Below, one piece after another: positions 1-6,690 of a stretch of 10,429 nucleotides of DNA (the stretch's first letter is position 1; each line of letters begins with the position of its first letter). A program made the translations under genes and the position numbers. Source of the stretch: Succinatimonas sp. UBA7265 (GTDB taxonomy: Bacteria > Pseudomonadota > Gammaproteobacteria > Enterobacterales > Succinivibrionaceae); NCBI GenBank assembly GCA_002473165.1, contig DKSD01000037.1, positions 8,164-18,592 of the forward strand, written 5' to 3'. Under the pieces are notes generated by a model that saw nothing but the letters and a program-made list of their open reading frames with translations, searched no databases and was not told the origin of the DNA.

Positions 1-789
1 GCACATGCCCACGGGCAGGCCGCCGCCGTCGGTGAACATGCCGAGCTGCACTATGGGGCTGGGGCGGTTCTCCTTGGACTTGCCGTATTTCCTCAGCGTG
101 TGTTCTTCGTGCCACTCTTTGCTCTTTCCGCCGACGTCGCAGTCCTCGCACTCGGTTTCGCAGAAAAAGTTCGTGCAGTCGTAGTAGAGCCTGTGGATGT
201 CGCGCTCCTGACTCTGGTTCGAGTAGTAAAAGAGCCGGCTCTGAATGAGATCCCAGTGCTCCTCGATGAGATCCATGGCCCGGTAGACGTGCTGGATCTC
301 AACTTCGGTGTTTTCCAGCAGGCGCCGCTGCACCCTGTCAGCAAGCCGCAGCTTCGAGGAAGGCTCGAGGATCCTGCAGAACAGCAGCGTCCTGAGCACG
401 GTGTCCAGGTTGAATCCCCTTACATGCACATGCTTTGCGTGGATCTCCTCGCAGATGTTCGAGAGCCCGAACTCGTGGTAGACGCTGTCGAGCATCAGAC
501 ATCCGGCGTTGCGCACCGCGCTTGTCTCGGCTTTGTCCTTTTTTTCGTTCAAGGTGACGGTGATCTTCCTGGAGCCGCTGAGTTTTTGCGCATCGCGCCC
601 GGCCAGCGCCTCCGCCAGCTTCTCCTTTGCCCAGATCATGGGATCGACATCCCCGTGCTCGGCGCGGATTGACTCCTCGGTGCCCAGCTTTTGGACGATC
701 TTTGTTTTTACCTTGCCGCTGAGATCGCGGAACGAGTCAACGATGTAGTAGCTGGCGGCGTTTTTTGACCTTGAGACTGAGATGCGCAT
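1..789 (-). CDS. IS1634-like (IS4 superfamily) DDE transposase, 5' part only
   Basis: The frame is open for 263 codons from the ATG at 789 to the left edge, with no stop, so the C-terminal part lies outside the window. The visible protein begins MRISVSRSKNAASYYIVDSF and continues with the usual opening of IS1634-type transposases, in which an N-terminal segment about sequence-identity signals ('KIVQKLGT') precedes the catalytic core. Near residues 208-213 the motif YYDCTN probably holds the first catalytic Asp, followed by a Cys-rich insert (CETECEDCD) and the segment RPSPIVQLGMFTDGGGLPVG that is characteristic of this group. The remaining catalytic Asp and Glu would be off-window. A Shine-Dalgarno-like AAGGGA lies a few bases before the ATG. 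Whether the element is intact cannot be judged, because neither complete end is visible. The family assignment is by recognised motifs, not by a search. Confidence 0.85.
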   Translation of the reverse strand, partial: MRISVSRSKNAASYYIVDSFRDLSGKVKTKIVQKLGTEESIRAEHGDVDPMIWAKEKLAEALAGRDAQKLSGSRKITVTLNEKKDKAETSAVRNAGCLMLDSVYHEFGLSNICEEIHAKHVHVRGFNLDTVLRTLLFCRILEPSSKLRLADRVQRRLLENTEVEIQHVYRAMDLIEEHWDLIQSRLFYYSNQSQERDIHRLYYDCTNFFCETECEDCDVGGKSKEWHEEHTLRKYGKSKENRPSPIVQLGMFTDGGGLPVGMC

Positions 790-862
790 TCCGTTTTCCC
801 TTGTGGATTACAGTCTAAAGTATAACACATTTTACAAAAATACAACATAAAATTTAGGTTTT

Positions 863-899
863 AAAAAAAATAAAAAAAATATGGCGGTTCAACGCCATA
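863..899 (-). terminator. Rho-independent terminator pointing toward the transposase
   Basis: Read on the minus strand, TATGGCG and CGCCATA form a perfect 7-bp stem around a 6-base loop (880-899), followed immediately by eight T, one A and eight T (879 down to 863). No gene on this strand ends just upstream. It could shield the insertion sequence from outside transcription, or stop antisense transcription coming out of the ATPase gene. Confidence 0.75.
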
Positions 900-965
900 A
901 ATTCAAAATCCCGAGGTCAGCTTTTGGTCAACTGTCGAATGTCCGCCTGGAGCGCGAAAACGGAA

Positions 966-974
966 TGATAAAAT
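966..974 (+). promoter_or_regulatory. Possible extended -10 promoter of the AAA-ATPase gene
   Basis: TGATAAAAT fits an extended -10 (TG-N-TAAAAT) placed 26 bases before the ATG, which would give a short leader containing the GAGGAA ribosome binding site at 988-993. No good -35 hexamer is seen 17 bases upstream. Judged by eye only. Confidence 0.3.
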
Positions 975-999
975 AGGGAGTAAGCGCGAGGAATGATTT

Positions 1000-2760
1000 A
1001 TGGGATTCAAAAAAATCGGTTTAGGTAGCGTTGCACTGGCTGCCTTTAACAAAAAGAATTTTGTATTCGCCGACAAAACGCGTTACATCAGCATGTTGGA
1101 GAATTTTGATTCCCAGACTATCGTTTTCCTGAGACCCAGACGCTTTGGCAAGACGCTCTTTACTAAAATCCTCTTTAATTACTATGACAAAAGCCTGGCG
1201 GCAAAATTCGAGCAGAATTTCAAAGGGACGTGGATTTATGATCACCGTACCGAATTGGCTAATTCCTACTACTGCCTGAAGTTCGACTTCTCAAAAGTTG
1301 ACTCGTTCGGTGACGGGCTTATAAGCAGCTTCATCCAGGCTGTGGCCGCCGGGATCTCCAATTTCTCCAAACGCTACCCGGAAAAAGGTTTTTCCAGGGA
1401 AGAACTTAACCCTAAGCTTTACGCCACCCCCTCTGAGCTAATAACCAAATTCCTCACCGCCTTTGACCTGGATGCTGCCGACGGGGAGTTCCTATACATC
1501 ATCATCGACGAGCATGATCACTTCGCCAATGATGTGCTCTCCAAAGATCGCGAAGCCTCCCGCGATCTTACTTCGACAGCGGAAGACCACCCCGGCCCCA
1601 TCAAGATCTTCTACAACTGCCTTAAAAGCTATGCTGGCGGTGACGACAGTGACGGCTCCTGCATTGACAGGTTCTTTATAACCGGAGTGTCGGCAATTTC
1701 ACTGGATTCAGTGACCTCTGGCTTCAATATCGGCAAGAACATCAGCGCAAACCCCAAATTCAATGCCATGGCAGGCTTTACTCATGACGAGCTCTCGCAG
1801 ATCATCGACGATACCGTGGATTTCAGCAACCTTGGAAATATAACCAAGGAAAAGATCATGGACGTCATGGAACAGCGCTATGACGGCTATCTGTTCTCTG
1901 AGGAGGCAACGGAAAAGATTTTTTGCCCTAACATGTGCCTGACGTTCCTGAGCGATCTCATCTACAGCAAGAAAATCCCTAAGGCTTTGACGGACAGCAG
2001 TTCAGGCATGGATGCAGGCAAGCTTGGAGGCATGCTTGACCTTGCCGAACCCGGTGTCGCCGAGGAACTCACCGGCGCCATCTTCAGGCGCGAGAGCATC
2101 GCATCCGGTGAGCCCAAAGATCTGAACCTGAACAAGTCAAATAACTTCGGCAGGGAGCAGGCGGTTTCGATGCTGACATATCTGGGCTTTCTGACCCGCG
2201 ATCCTCTGAAATCCGCTGACGCAAGCCTGGATGTCTGGTACCGCTGCCCCAACGAAGTCTGTTATCAGACCTTCCTCGACTGTGTGGCCGAACGTAGCGG
2301 CTTAGAGCGGCCGTACAACGTCGATCTCGAGGGACTCGCGGAGATCGGTGACATCACGCCGCTCTTAAACACAGTCAGCCGCCAGATTAAAAAAATACCT
2401 TCAAGGGGAGGCTTCTCAGGCTTTAACGAACGCTCGCTGCAGCTCATCTTTTACTTCACTTTGGAAAACGGCGGAGCGGGCAAACTTGAGACGAAACTTG
2501 AATGCGACGACGGAGAACACGGCGCAGCCGACATCTTCGCGCGCAGCCTGAAAAGCGGCGGGCGGAGCCTGCTTTTGGAGCTCAAATACCTGCCCAAAGC
2601 CAAGGGCACAGACGCCGCGGTCACCGCAAAACTTGAGGAGGCCAAAGAACAGCTTAGGCGCTACCGCAAAGCTCCTAACTTCAAAGACGTGCAGAACCTT
2701 GACTGCTGGGCGATTGTTTTTGTGAATTCCGAGCCTAAGGCTGTCGAAAAACTCCCTTGA
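1000..2760 (+). CDS. AAA-ATPase-like protein with C-terminal PD-(D/E)XK nuclease domain
   Basis: This 586-residue protein belongs to the AAA-ATPase-like/DUF1703 group that is abundant in gut bacteria. The N-terminus has the usual lead-in (FVFADKTRYI, about 21-30). The family's variant P-loop follows, RPRRFGKT at 45-52, with Lys51 and Thr52 as nucleotide-binding residues. The Walker B segment is YIIIDEHD (166-173), with Asp170 and Glu171; most relatives have DEYD here. The C-terminal domain carries a PD-(D/E)XK signature: Asp511 in AADIF, then Glu527 and Lys529 in LLLELKY. All catalytic positions look intact, so the protein is likely active as an ATPase and possibly as a nuclease. The biological role of the family is not established; defence or mobile-element functions are guesses. 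The start is supported by GAGGAA six bases upstream. Its neighbour on the left is a transposase, and it converges with the porin gene. Confidence 0.88.
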   Translation: MGFKKIGLGSVALAAFNKKNFVFADKTRYISMLENFDSQTIVFLRPRRFGKTLFTKILFNYYDKSLAAKFEQNFKGTWIYDHRTELANSYYCLKFDFSKVDSFGDGLISSFIQAVAAGISNFSKRYPEKGFSREELNPKLYATPSELITKFLTAFDLDAADGEFLYIIIDEHDHFANDVLSKDREASRDLTSTAEDHPGPIKIFYNCLKSYAGGDDSDGSCIDRFFITGVSAISLDSVTSGFNIGKNISANPKFNAMAGFTHDELSQIIDDTVDFSNLGNITKEKIMDVMEQRYDGYLFSEEATEKIFCPNMCLTFLSDLIYSKKIPKALTDSSSGMDAGKLGGMLDLAEPGVAEELTGAIFRRESIASGEPKDLNLNKSNNFGREQAVSMLTYLGFLTRDPLKSADASLDVWYRCPNEVCYQTFLDCVAERSGLERPYNVDLEGLAEIGDITPLLNTVSRQIKKIPSRGGFSGFNERSLQLIFYFTLENGGAGKLETKLECDDGEHGAADIFARSLKSGGRSLLLELKYLPKAKGTDAAVTAKLEEAKEQLRRYRKAPNFKDVQNLDCWAIVFVNSEPKAVEKLP

Positions 2761-2859
2761 AGCCGGTCTTCAGATAGGCTGTGCGGATAAGACCGTGTCA
2801 GGTTTCATGCCCGTGCTGGTATCGCAACCGCTTTGGCTGTGATGAGTTTAGGGCGATCG

Positions 2860-2894
2860 AAAATAAACAAGGCCGAAGCATTTGCTTCGGCCTT
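2860..2894 (-). terminator. Terminator after the porin gene
   Basis: On the minus strand an 11-bp perfect stem (AAGGCCGAAGC / GCTTCGGCCTT) with a 4-base loop lies about 20 bases after the porin stop codon and is followed by a T-rich run, TTGTTTATTTT. The same hairpin lies between convergent genes, so it may also slow read-through from the ATPase gene, although the plus-strand side lacks a T run. Confidence 0.85.
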
Positions 2895-2914
2895 ATCATC
2901 AGCAAGAGCTTTTA

Positions 2915-4000
2915 TCAGAAGACAAAGCGGGCGCCGACGGTATATTTGGTATCGTCGTTAACGTCATCTGAAGAACCGGCGTCGAAGTTGCAATCAGCCC
3001 ATACGAAGAAATTCTCGCTGGCGTTGTAACCGACAAAAACGGTGGATTTGCGAGAGATCGAAGAAACATCATCGTAACCGACATAATCTTTCCAGGTGTA
3101 CTCAGCCTGCACGACAATGCCGTTGGCGAAGCCGTAAGAAACTGCGGTCTCTGAGGACTTGATCTTGTCGTCATCCTGACCCACAGTGTTGTAGGCGATC
3201 TTTGACTGTTCGTAGAAGCTGGCAAGATACAGGCCGTCGCCGTAATTACCCCAGGTTAGCGCAACGCCGAAAGTTTTGCTGTCATCGGCATTGTAGTAAA
3301 TGGGTTTGTCATCCTCATCTTTATCGCCTTTGTCGAACGATTTGGTGTCCTGGAAATTTAAGTAATTGTAAGCAACCTGAATGCCGATCGGTCCAAAGAG
3401 CACATCAGGAGAGGTATAACCTAAGGCTGCGTTGTAGCCGTTGTTAACGTCTCCGGTGAAGTCGGCAGCGCTGTAGCTATCGACAGCTGCCTGATATTCA
3501 AGTGCGGCTGAGAAACCGGCATAGCTGATTTCGTAGCTGATCTTGCTGCTGTTGCGAGCAGCAAACTGCGCACCTTCTTCGCCCAAACGCTCAAAGACGT
3601 CGGTGACAGACTCAATCTTCTTATAGAAGCCATTGTCGTCGCGACCGGCTTCGAGAGTTCCGAACTTGCCGAAATCAACACCCACATAGGCATAACGCAG
3701 ATCGGTACCCTGAGCTTCGGTGCTGTCACCGTTGTGCTGGCTCTGTGTCTGGTAAACGCCAAAGCCGTAGATGCCGTCAGAGAGTTTGGTGCGGCCGGAA
3801 AGACCAAAACGCATACGATCGGAGACGGACTGATCGCCGTCGCCGGCAAGATCATTGTGGCCAGACCAGTACACGGCATCGACGTAGCCGCCGATATCTA
3901 AGGTGGTGTCATCCTTGTTGTAAACTTGCGCGGCGGAAGCCGAGGAGATTGCGAAGGTCAAAGCGGAGGCAATGACCGAAAGCTTAATTGCGTTATTCAT
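2915..4000 (-). CDS. Outer-membrane general porin (OmpC/OmpF-like trimeric porin family)
   Basis: The 361-residue product is a Gram-negative porin that should form a 16-strand beta-barrel channel for small solutes. A Sec signal peptide is clear: a basic start (MNNAIK), a hydrophobic core and SASA-A at 20-24, with cleavage probably after residue 23 or 24. The mature protein shows typical porin strand motifs such as MRFGLSGRTKLSDGIYGFG and VDFGKFGTLEAGR. An acidic loop (DKGDKDEDDK) probably faces the outside. The C-terminal strand ends YTVGARFVF, with the terminal Phe recognised by the BAM assembly machinery. Translation is supported by AAGGGA about eight bases before the ATG. The gene is monocistronic, with its own terminator downstream and a long AT-rich leader region upstream, as expected for a highly expressed, regulated porin. 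Substrate specificity cannot be read from the sequence. Confidence 0.93.
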   Translation of the reverse strand: MNNAIKLSVIASALTFAISSASAAQVYNKDDTTLDIGGYVDAVYWSGHNDLAGDGDQSVSDRMRFGLSGRTKLSDGIYGFGVYQTQSQHNGDSTEAQGTDLRYAYVGVDFGKFGTLEAGRDDNGFYKKIESVTDVFERLGEEGAQFAARNSSKISYEISYAGFSAALEYQAAVDSYSAADFTGDVNNGYNAALGYTSPDVLFGPIGIQVAYNYLNFQDTKSFDKGDKDEDDKPIYYNADDSKTFGVALTWGNYGDGLYLASFYEQSKIAYNTVGQDDDKIKSSETAVSYGFANGIVVQAEYTWKDYVGYDDVSSISRKSTVFVGYNASENFFVWADCNFDAGSSDDVNDDTKYTVGARFVF

Positions 4001-4173
4001 GTCGATATCCCTTAAAAATGCGTCCGGCCTTAAGGCCGTGTAATTATGAGAACCTGACAGCTTGCCGGTTCACAGGGCTCAATGTAGTCGCAAACAAGTT
4101 TGGGTGCAAGAGTTTGTGTTCTGAATACCAGAACGATAAAAACATCAAAAAATACGTTTTTGATTAATTTATT

Positions 4174-4202
4174 TTTATATCAATAAGTAAAATAAAAATT
4201 AA
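4174..4202 (-). promoter_or_regulatory. Candidate porin promoter
   Basis: A -10-like TATAAA (4179-4174) and a weak -35 TTAATT (4202-4197) are separated by 17 bases within the AT-rich block. This would give a leader of roughly 165 bases. The alternative at 4081-4109 would give a leader of about 75 bases. In such A/T-rich DNA chance matches are common. Confidence 0.3.
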
Positions 4203-4216
4203 ATTTTCAGATCAAG

Positions 4217-4232
4217 TTCGATAACTGTCACA
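4217..4232 (-). promoter_or_regulatory. Possible CRP-type site upstream of the porin promoter
   Basis: On the minus strand TGTGA-CAGTTA-TCGAA has a perfect left half and 3 of 5 matches in the right half of the TGTGA-N6-TCACA consensus. Its centre is close to -58 if the TATAAA promoter at 4174-4179 is used, near but not at the classical -61.5 position. This is a weak match. Confidence 0.2.
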
Positions 4233-4296
4233 CATGCAAGCTGCTGGGGCAGAAAAGGGCGGCGGCGGTGCATTGCACCTTAAAAATGCAGGCATG

Positions 4297-4326
4297 AAAA
4301 AGGCGCAGGAGATGCTCCTGCGCCTT
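4297..4326 (-). terminator. Terminator after the ygiM-like gene
   Basis: A perfect 12-bp stem (AAGGCGCAGGAG / CTCCTGCGCCTT, 4300-4326) with a 3-base loop follows the stop codon by about 20 bases on the minus strand and ends in a run of five T (two of them within the stem). The spacing and stem strength fit an intrinsic terminator. Confidence 0.85.
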
Positions 4327-4346
4327 AGAGATCCTGAGAATCGGGA

Positions 4347-5120
4347 TCAGTACTTGGGAGTTCTTCTGCGGCGCGGCTTGGGCAGCGCCACAAAGATGAG
4401 CCCGGCGATAAAGCCGCCTAAGGCGATGAGCGCGCCTTGCAGCCACCAGCGCATCTGCAGATCGAGATCGCGCGTGCTGCAGCCCTCGGAAGACACAGGC
4501 TCTTTTGCCGCTTCTTTGGCGGCGGCCAGTTCGGCGCGCAGATCTTCGTTCTCATGGCGCAGTTTTTCAAGCGCGGCGCCCAGTTCAGCGCCAGCTGCGC
4601 CGGCGTTTTCCTCGGCCGCGGCCGCGGCGTCATCTTTGGCTGTCTCCTCAGCAGGCGGTGCCGGCGGTTCAGCGGCGGGCTTTTTTTCCGCGTTGAGCGC
4701 GTTTACGGCATCGTCAAGCTGCTGCTTTAAGCGTTCGTTTTCTTCCTTAAGTTCTGAGAGCAGCGCGCGGGCGGCGGGCTTGGCCTGCAGATCGCCAAAG
4801 CGCATCCATACGGTCCTGCCGTCAGGGATCTTGACCTCGATGAACTTACCGTCGGAGCTGTAGCGCGAGAACAGCACTTCATCGCCCGGGTGCAGCACGC
4901 CCACGGTGCGGTAGCTCGAACCCGGCCCTGAGCGCAGCAGCGCGTTTACCTGATCGGAGACATAAATGCGCGCGCCCTTGTAATAGCCGTGCTCATCGGG
5001 CGCGGCCACCGGCTGCGCCGCATCGGCCTGAGTGTCCTCAGGGGCGGCCGCGGCAACAGGAGAGCCTGATAAAAAAAGCAGCGCCGCCAGCGCGGCGGCA
5101 GTTGCAGCTGAAATTTTCAC
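4347..5120 (-). CDS. ygiM: YgiM-like membrane-anchored SH3-domain protein
   Basis: The 257-residue protein has the architecture of E. coli YgiM (bacterial SH3 plus C-terminal anchor), a family of unproven function in the periplasm. A signal peptide (1 to about 26, hydrophobic, ending PVAAAA) is followed by an SH3b domain at about 51-113 with the family motif YVSDQVNALLRSGPGSSYR. Then come a coiled coil (about 118-146, LSELKEENERLKQQLDD), an Ala/Pro/Glu-rich linker (147-180), a second coiled coil (180-206), one transmembrane helix (about 226-246) and a basic cytoplasmic tail (RRRR). It is longer than E. coli YgiM, mostly through the low-complexity linker. The start is a GTG, supported by AAGGA seven bases upstream and by the signal peptide beginning at once; no ATG fits better. 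It is divergent from the ygiF-like gene, as in E. coli. Confidence 0.87.
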   Translation of the reverse strand: MKISAATAAALAALLFLSGSPVAAAAPEDTQADAAQPVAAPDEHGYYKGARIYVSDQVNALLRSGPGSSYRTVGVLHPGDEVLFSRYSSDGKFIEVKIPDGRTVWMRFGDLQAKPAARALLSELKEENERLKQQLDDAVNALNAEKKPAAEPPAPPAEETAKDDAAAAAEENAGAAGAELGAALEKLRHENEDLRAELAAAKEAAKEPVSSEGCSTRDLDLQMRWWLQGALIALGGFIAGLIFVALPKPRRRRTPKY

Positions 5121-5149
5121 TGTCGGATCCTTTTAAGAGCGGCGCGCGG

Positions 5150-5172
5150 AGTGCGCGGCCTGAAAGCGCACT
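5150..5172 (-). repeat. Inverted repeat in the ygiM-like leader
   Basis: AGTGCGC and GCGCACT form 7-bp arms separated by nine bases, lying at or just downstream of the expected transcription start of the ygiM-like gene. It could be an operator or a leader hairpin; no T run follows, so it is not a terminator. Confidence 0.35.
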
Positions 5173-5173
5173 G

Positions 5174-5182
5174 ATCTTAGCA
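5174..5182 (-). promoter_or_regulatory. Candidate extended -10 promoter of the ygiM-like gene
   Basis: On the minus strand TGCTAAGAT matches an extended -10 (TG-N-TATAAT with one mismatch in the hexamer and the TG dinucleotide). It lies about 55 bases before the GTG start. No recognisable -35 is seen. Confidence 0.35.
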
Positions 5183-5298
5183 CACCAAAAAACCGTCCCG
5201 CGGAGAGAGCAGGGTGCGGACTTAACCTCAGCTTTACGAAAAACCGCGGCGCAACAGCGGAAAATGGGATCGGCGTGCCCGGCGCGGCACGGCTGCGG

Positions 5299-5307
5299 TG
5301 CTATATT
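5299..5307 (+). promoter_or_regulatory. Candidate extended -10 promoter of the ygiF-like gene
   Basis: TGCTATATT is a good extended -10 (TG-N-TATATT, 5 of 6 in the hexamer) about 70 bases before the chosen ATG. It stands out in GC-rich surroundings. The expected -35 position (CCGGCG) does not match. Its location also argues against translation starting further upstream. Confidence 0.45.
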
Positions 5308-5359
5308 GAGGGAAAAAGCCGCGCAGGTCTTATCAGGGCGCGGTTTGGCGCGATCGCAC

Positions 5360-5365
5360 AAGGAG
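5360..5365 (+). promoter_or_regulatory. Ribosome binding site that sets the ygiF-like start
   Basis: AAGGAG stands 12 bases before the ATG at 5378. The spacing is a little long, but it is the only good Shine-Dalgarno sequence ahead of the CYTH domain, and it favours 5378 over the in-frame ATG at 5102. Confidence 0.6.
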
Positions 5366-5377
5366 CACAGACAGATC

Positions 5378-6595
5378 ATGGTCACCAAAACACAGGCAGC
5401 TGCAAAAGGCGCAAAGAAAAGCGCCGGGAAAACTTCAAGGGCAAAGGTCAGGGCGCCTAAAGGCGCGCCTGAGGTGATCCCTCAGTCCAAAGGAACTCCT
5501 GCAGACAACGCGCCGGTAAACCGCGAGATCGAGATCAAGTTAGGGGTCATGGGCAACCCCGGCGATCTGCCTGAGATATTCGCGTCGTTTGGCAGGGTGT
5601 CCAATGTCAAAAGCGACGTGCTGGAGAACACCTACTTTGACACGATCGATCAGGATCTCTTCAAAAAAGGCATCGGGCTGCGCATCCGCCACGGCAAAAA
5701 CGTCAGCGAGCAGACCATCAAACTGCGCGGAAAAAATTTAGGCGGCGTCCACAGCCGCGGCGAGTTCAACATCCCCATAGGCAGGAGCGTGAACAAGCCG
5801 CAGCTTGCCAAATTCCCTGCCGAGGCTTTGGCAGGCTGCGATCCGGCGAAGCTTGAGAAGGCCGTCGCCCCGGTGTGCAAGATCCGCTTTACCCGCGAGT
5901 CCTTTGACTTTGAGATCATGGACAGCATGTTCGAGGTCGCCTACGATCACGGCGCCATCGCGCTCGAAGGCGGAGTTCCCTACCCCATAAACGAGCTTGA
6001 GGTCGAGTTAAAGCACACGACGCGCTCGGCAGACAGCGTGCTGCTTATCTACAACGCTCTCGTGAGCACGTTTGCCGAAAAAGGCCTGCCTTTGGTCATG
6101 GAGCCTTTTTCCAAGATGCACCGCGCCTCGGTGCTCATCCTGGGCGAGCGCAACCTCGTGAAATTCAGCGACAGCGCCGGCAGCGCCGATCTGTGCTCCT
6201 ACATCGAGAACCTGCTTTCCACCTTTGAAAACCTCTACGGGCTGTTCCTGTTAAAGCACGATCCTCTGGTGTTCAGTTTCCAGAATTCGGCGCTGCGCAC
6301 GCTGGTGCGCTGCCTTAAGACCTTAAGGCGCGAGGCACCGGCGGCCTTCTACAAGGACGAGCGCGAGCCGGTGAACTACGATCAGGATCTCAAGGTGATC
6401 ATCAGGACCATCAAGGATTACGAGCGCCGCTGCCGCAAATACGAGAAAAAGATCGCCCGCCGCGCCATCGATTTCGACGAGTTCAGTCTGAGCGTGTTGG
6501 TTGACCGGGTGCGCCGCATCGAAAACGAGTGCCGCATCTACGTGATCCCGCTGAAACTGCGGGTGCTGCTCTCCATGATCGTCAGGCAGGACTGA
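5378..6595 (+). CDS. ygiF: YgiF-like inorganic triphosphatase (CYTH domain, CHAD-like tail)
   Basis: This 405-residue protein (433 in E. coli YgiF) should hydrolyse inorganic triphosphate in a metal-dependent tunnel. The CYTH domain spans about 48-255. It opens with the hallmark ExExK (Glu50, Glu52, Lys54 in REIEIKL) and carries basic and acidic tunnel segments: LRIRH (101-105), EQTIKLRG (111-118), SRGEFNIPI and ELEVELKH (206-213). Residues 1-47 form a Lys/Ala/Pro-rich basic extension without predicted fold. The C-terminal half (about 270-405) is helical and Arg/Lys rich like a CHAD domain, but the usual conserved His before the Arg-rich helix is not evident (SALRTLVRCLKTLRR). An upstream in-frame ATG at 5102 is rejected because it overlaps the ygiM-like start and adds 92 residues unlike the family. 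Position next to glnE and divergent from ygiM matches E. coli. Confidence 0.88.
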   Translation: MVTKTQAAAKGAKKSAGKTSRAKVRAPKGAPEVIPQSKGTPADNAPVNREIEIKLGVMGNPGDLPEIFASFGRVSNVKSDVLENTYFDTIDQDLFKKGIGLRIRHGKNVSEQTIKLRGKNLGGVHSRGEFNIPIGRSVNKPQLAKFPAEALAGCDPAKLEKAVAPVCKIRFTRESFDFEIMDSMFEVAYDHGAIALEGGVPYPINELEVELKHTTRSADSVLLIYNALVSTFAEKGLPLVMEPFSKMHRASVLILGERNLVKFSDSAGSADLCSYIENLLSTFENLYGLFLLKHDPLVFSFQNSALRTLVRCLKTLRREAPAAFYKDEREPVNYDQDLKVIIRTIKDYERRCRKYEKKIARRAIDFDEFSLSVLVDRVRRIENECRIYVIPLKLRVLLSMIVRQD

Positions 6596-6614
6596 TCTGA
6601 TCACGCTCGCACAT

Positions 6615-6652
6615 CGGGGGCGCGCCGCTGCCGCGGGGCGCCCCCGTGTTTT
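6615..6652 (+). terminator. Probable terminator between the ygiF-like gene and glnE
   Basis: CGGGGGCGC and GCGCCCCCG form a 9-bp GC stem with a 14-base loop, followed by TGTTTT. It starts 20 bases after the ygiF-like stop and ends 38 bases before the glnE ATG. The T run is short, so it may only attenuate read-through into glnE. Confidence 0.6.
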
Positions 6653-6690
6653 AAGATTAAGCATCAGCATTCAATCACTAAGGAGCCCCC

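Larger units (their letters stand above)
790..999. other. AT-rich flank between transposase and AAA-ATPase gene
   Basis: This 210-base gap between two divergent genes holds no convincing coding frame. The part next to the transposase (about 815-880) is extremely A/T rich and probably contains the transposase promoter and one end of the insertion sequence, but the terminal inverted repeat cannot be recognised without the other end. A minus-strand terminator occupies 863-899, and a possible promoter for the ATPase gene lies at 966-974. Confidence 0.5.
4001..4346. other. Intergenic region: porin promoter and leader, ygiM-like terminator
   Basis: No gene is seen here. The stretch at about 4137-4210 is strongly A/T rich and probably contains the porin promoter region. 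Two sigma-70-like candidates read toward the porin: TTAATT (4202-4197) with TATAAA (4179-4174), 17-base spacer; and TTGCAC (4109-4104) with TACATT (4086-4081), also 17 bases. A 6-bp inverted repeat, GTTCTG-N5-CAGAAC, lies at 4118-4134. A 14-base palindrome at 4025-4038 sits in the leader just upstream of the ribosome binding site. None of these assignments is tested. Confidence 0.5.

Noticed and set aside
100..672. 190-codon open frame on the plus strand
   Set aside because: It is the complement of the transposase gene, which has recognisable family motifs on the minus strand.
2764..2795. Inverted repeat CGGTCTT / AAGACCG just after the ATPase stop codon
   Set aside because: The 18-base loop and absence of a T run make it a poor terminator; no other role is suggested.
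3421..3879. 152-codon open frame on the minus strand
   Set aside because: It is an alternative frame inside the porin gene, whose own frame has a signal peptide, porin motifs and a proper C-terminus.
4234..4863. 209-codon open frame on the plus strand
   Set aside because: It lies opposite the ygiM-like gene, and its Ser/Ala-rich product is what the GC-rich complement of an Ala/Glu-rich linker gives. It also crosses that gene's terminator.
5102..5377. Upstream extension of the ygiF-like frame to an ATG at 5102
   Set aside because: It would overlap the start of the divergent ygiM-like gene and run through its promoter region. The added 92 residues are Arg-rich without family resemblance, and a ribosome binding site and an extended -10 both favour 5378.
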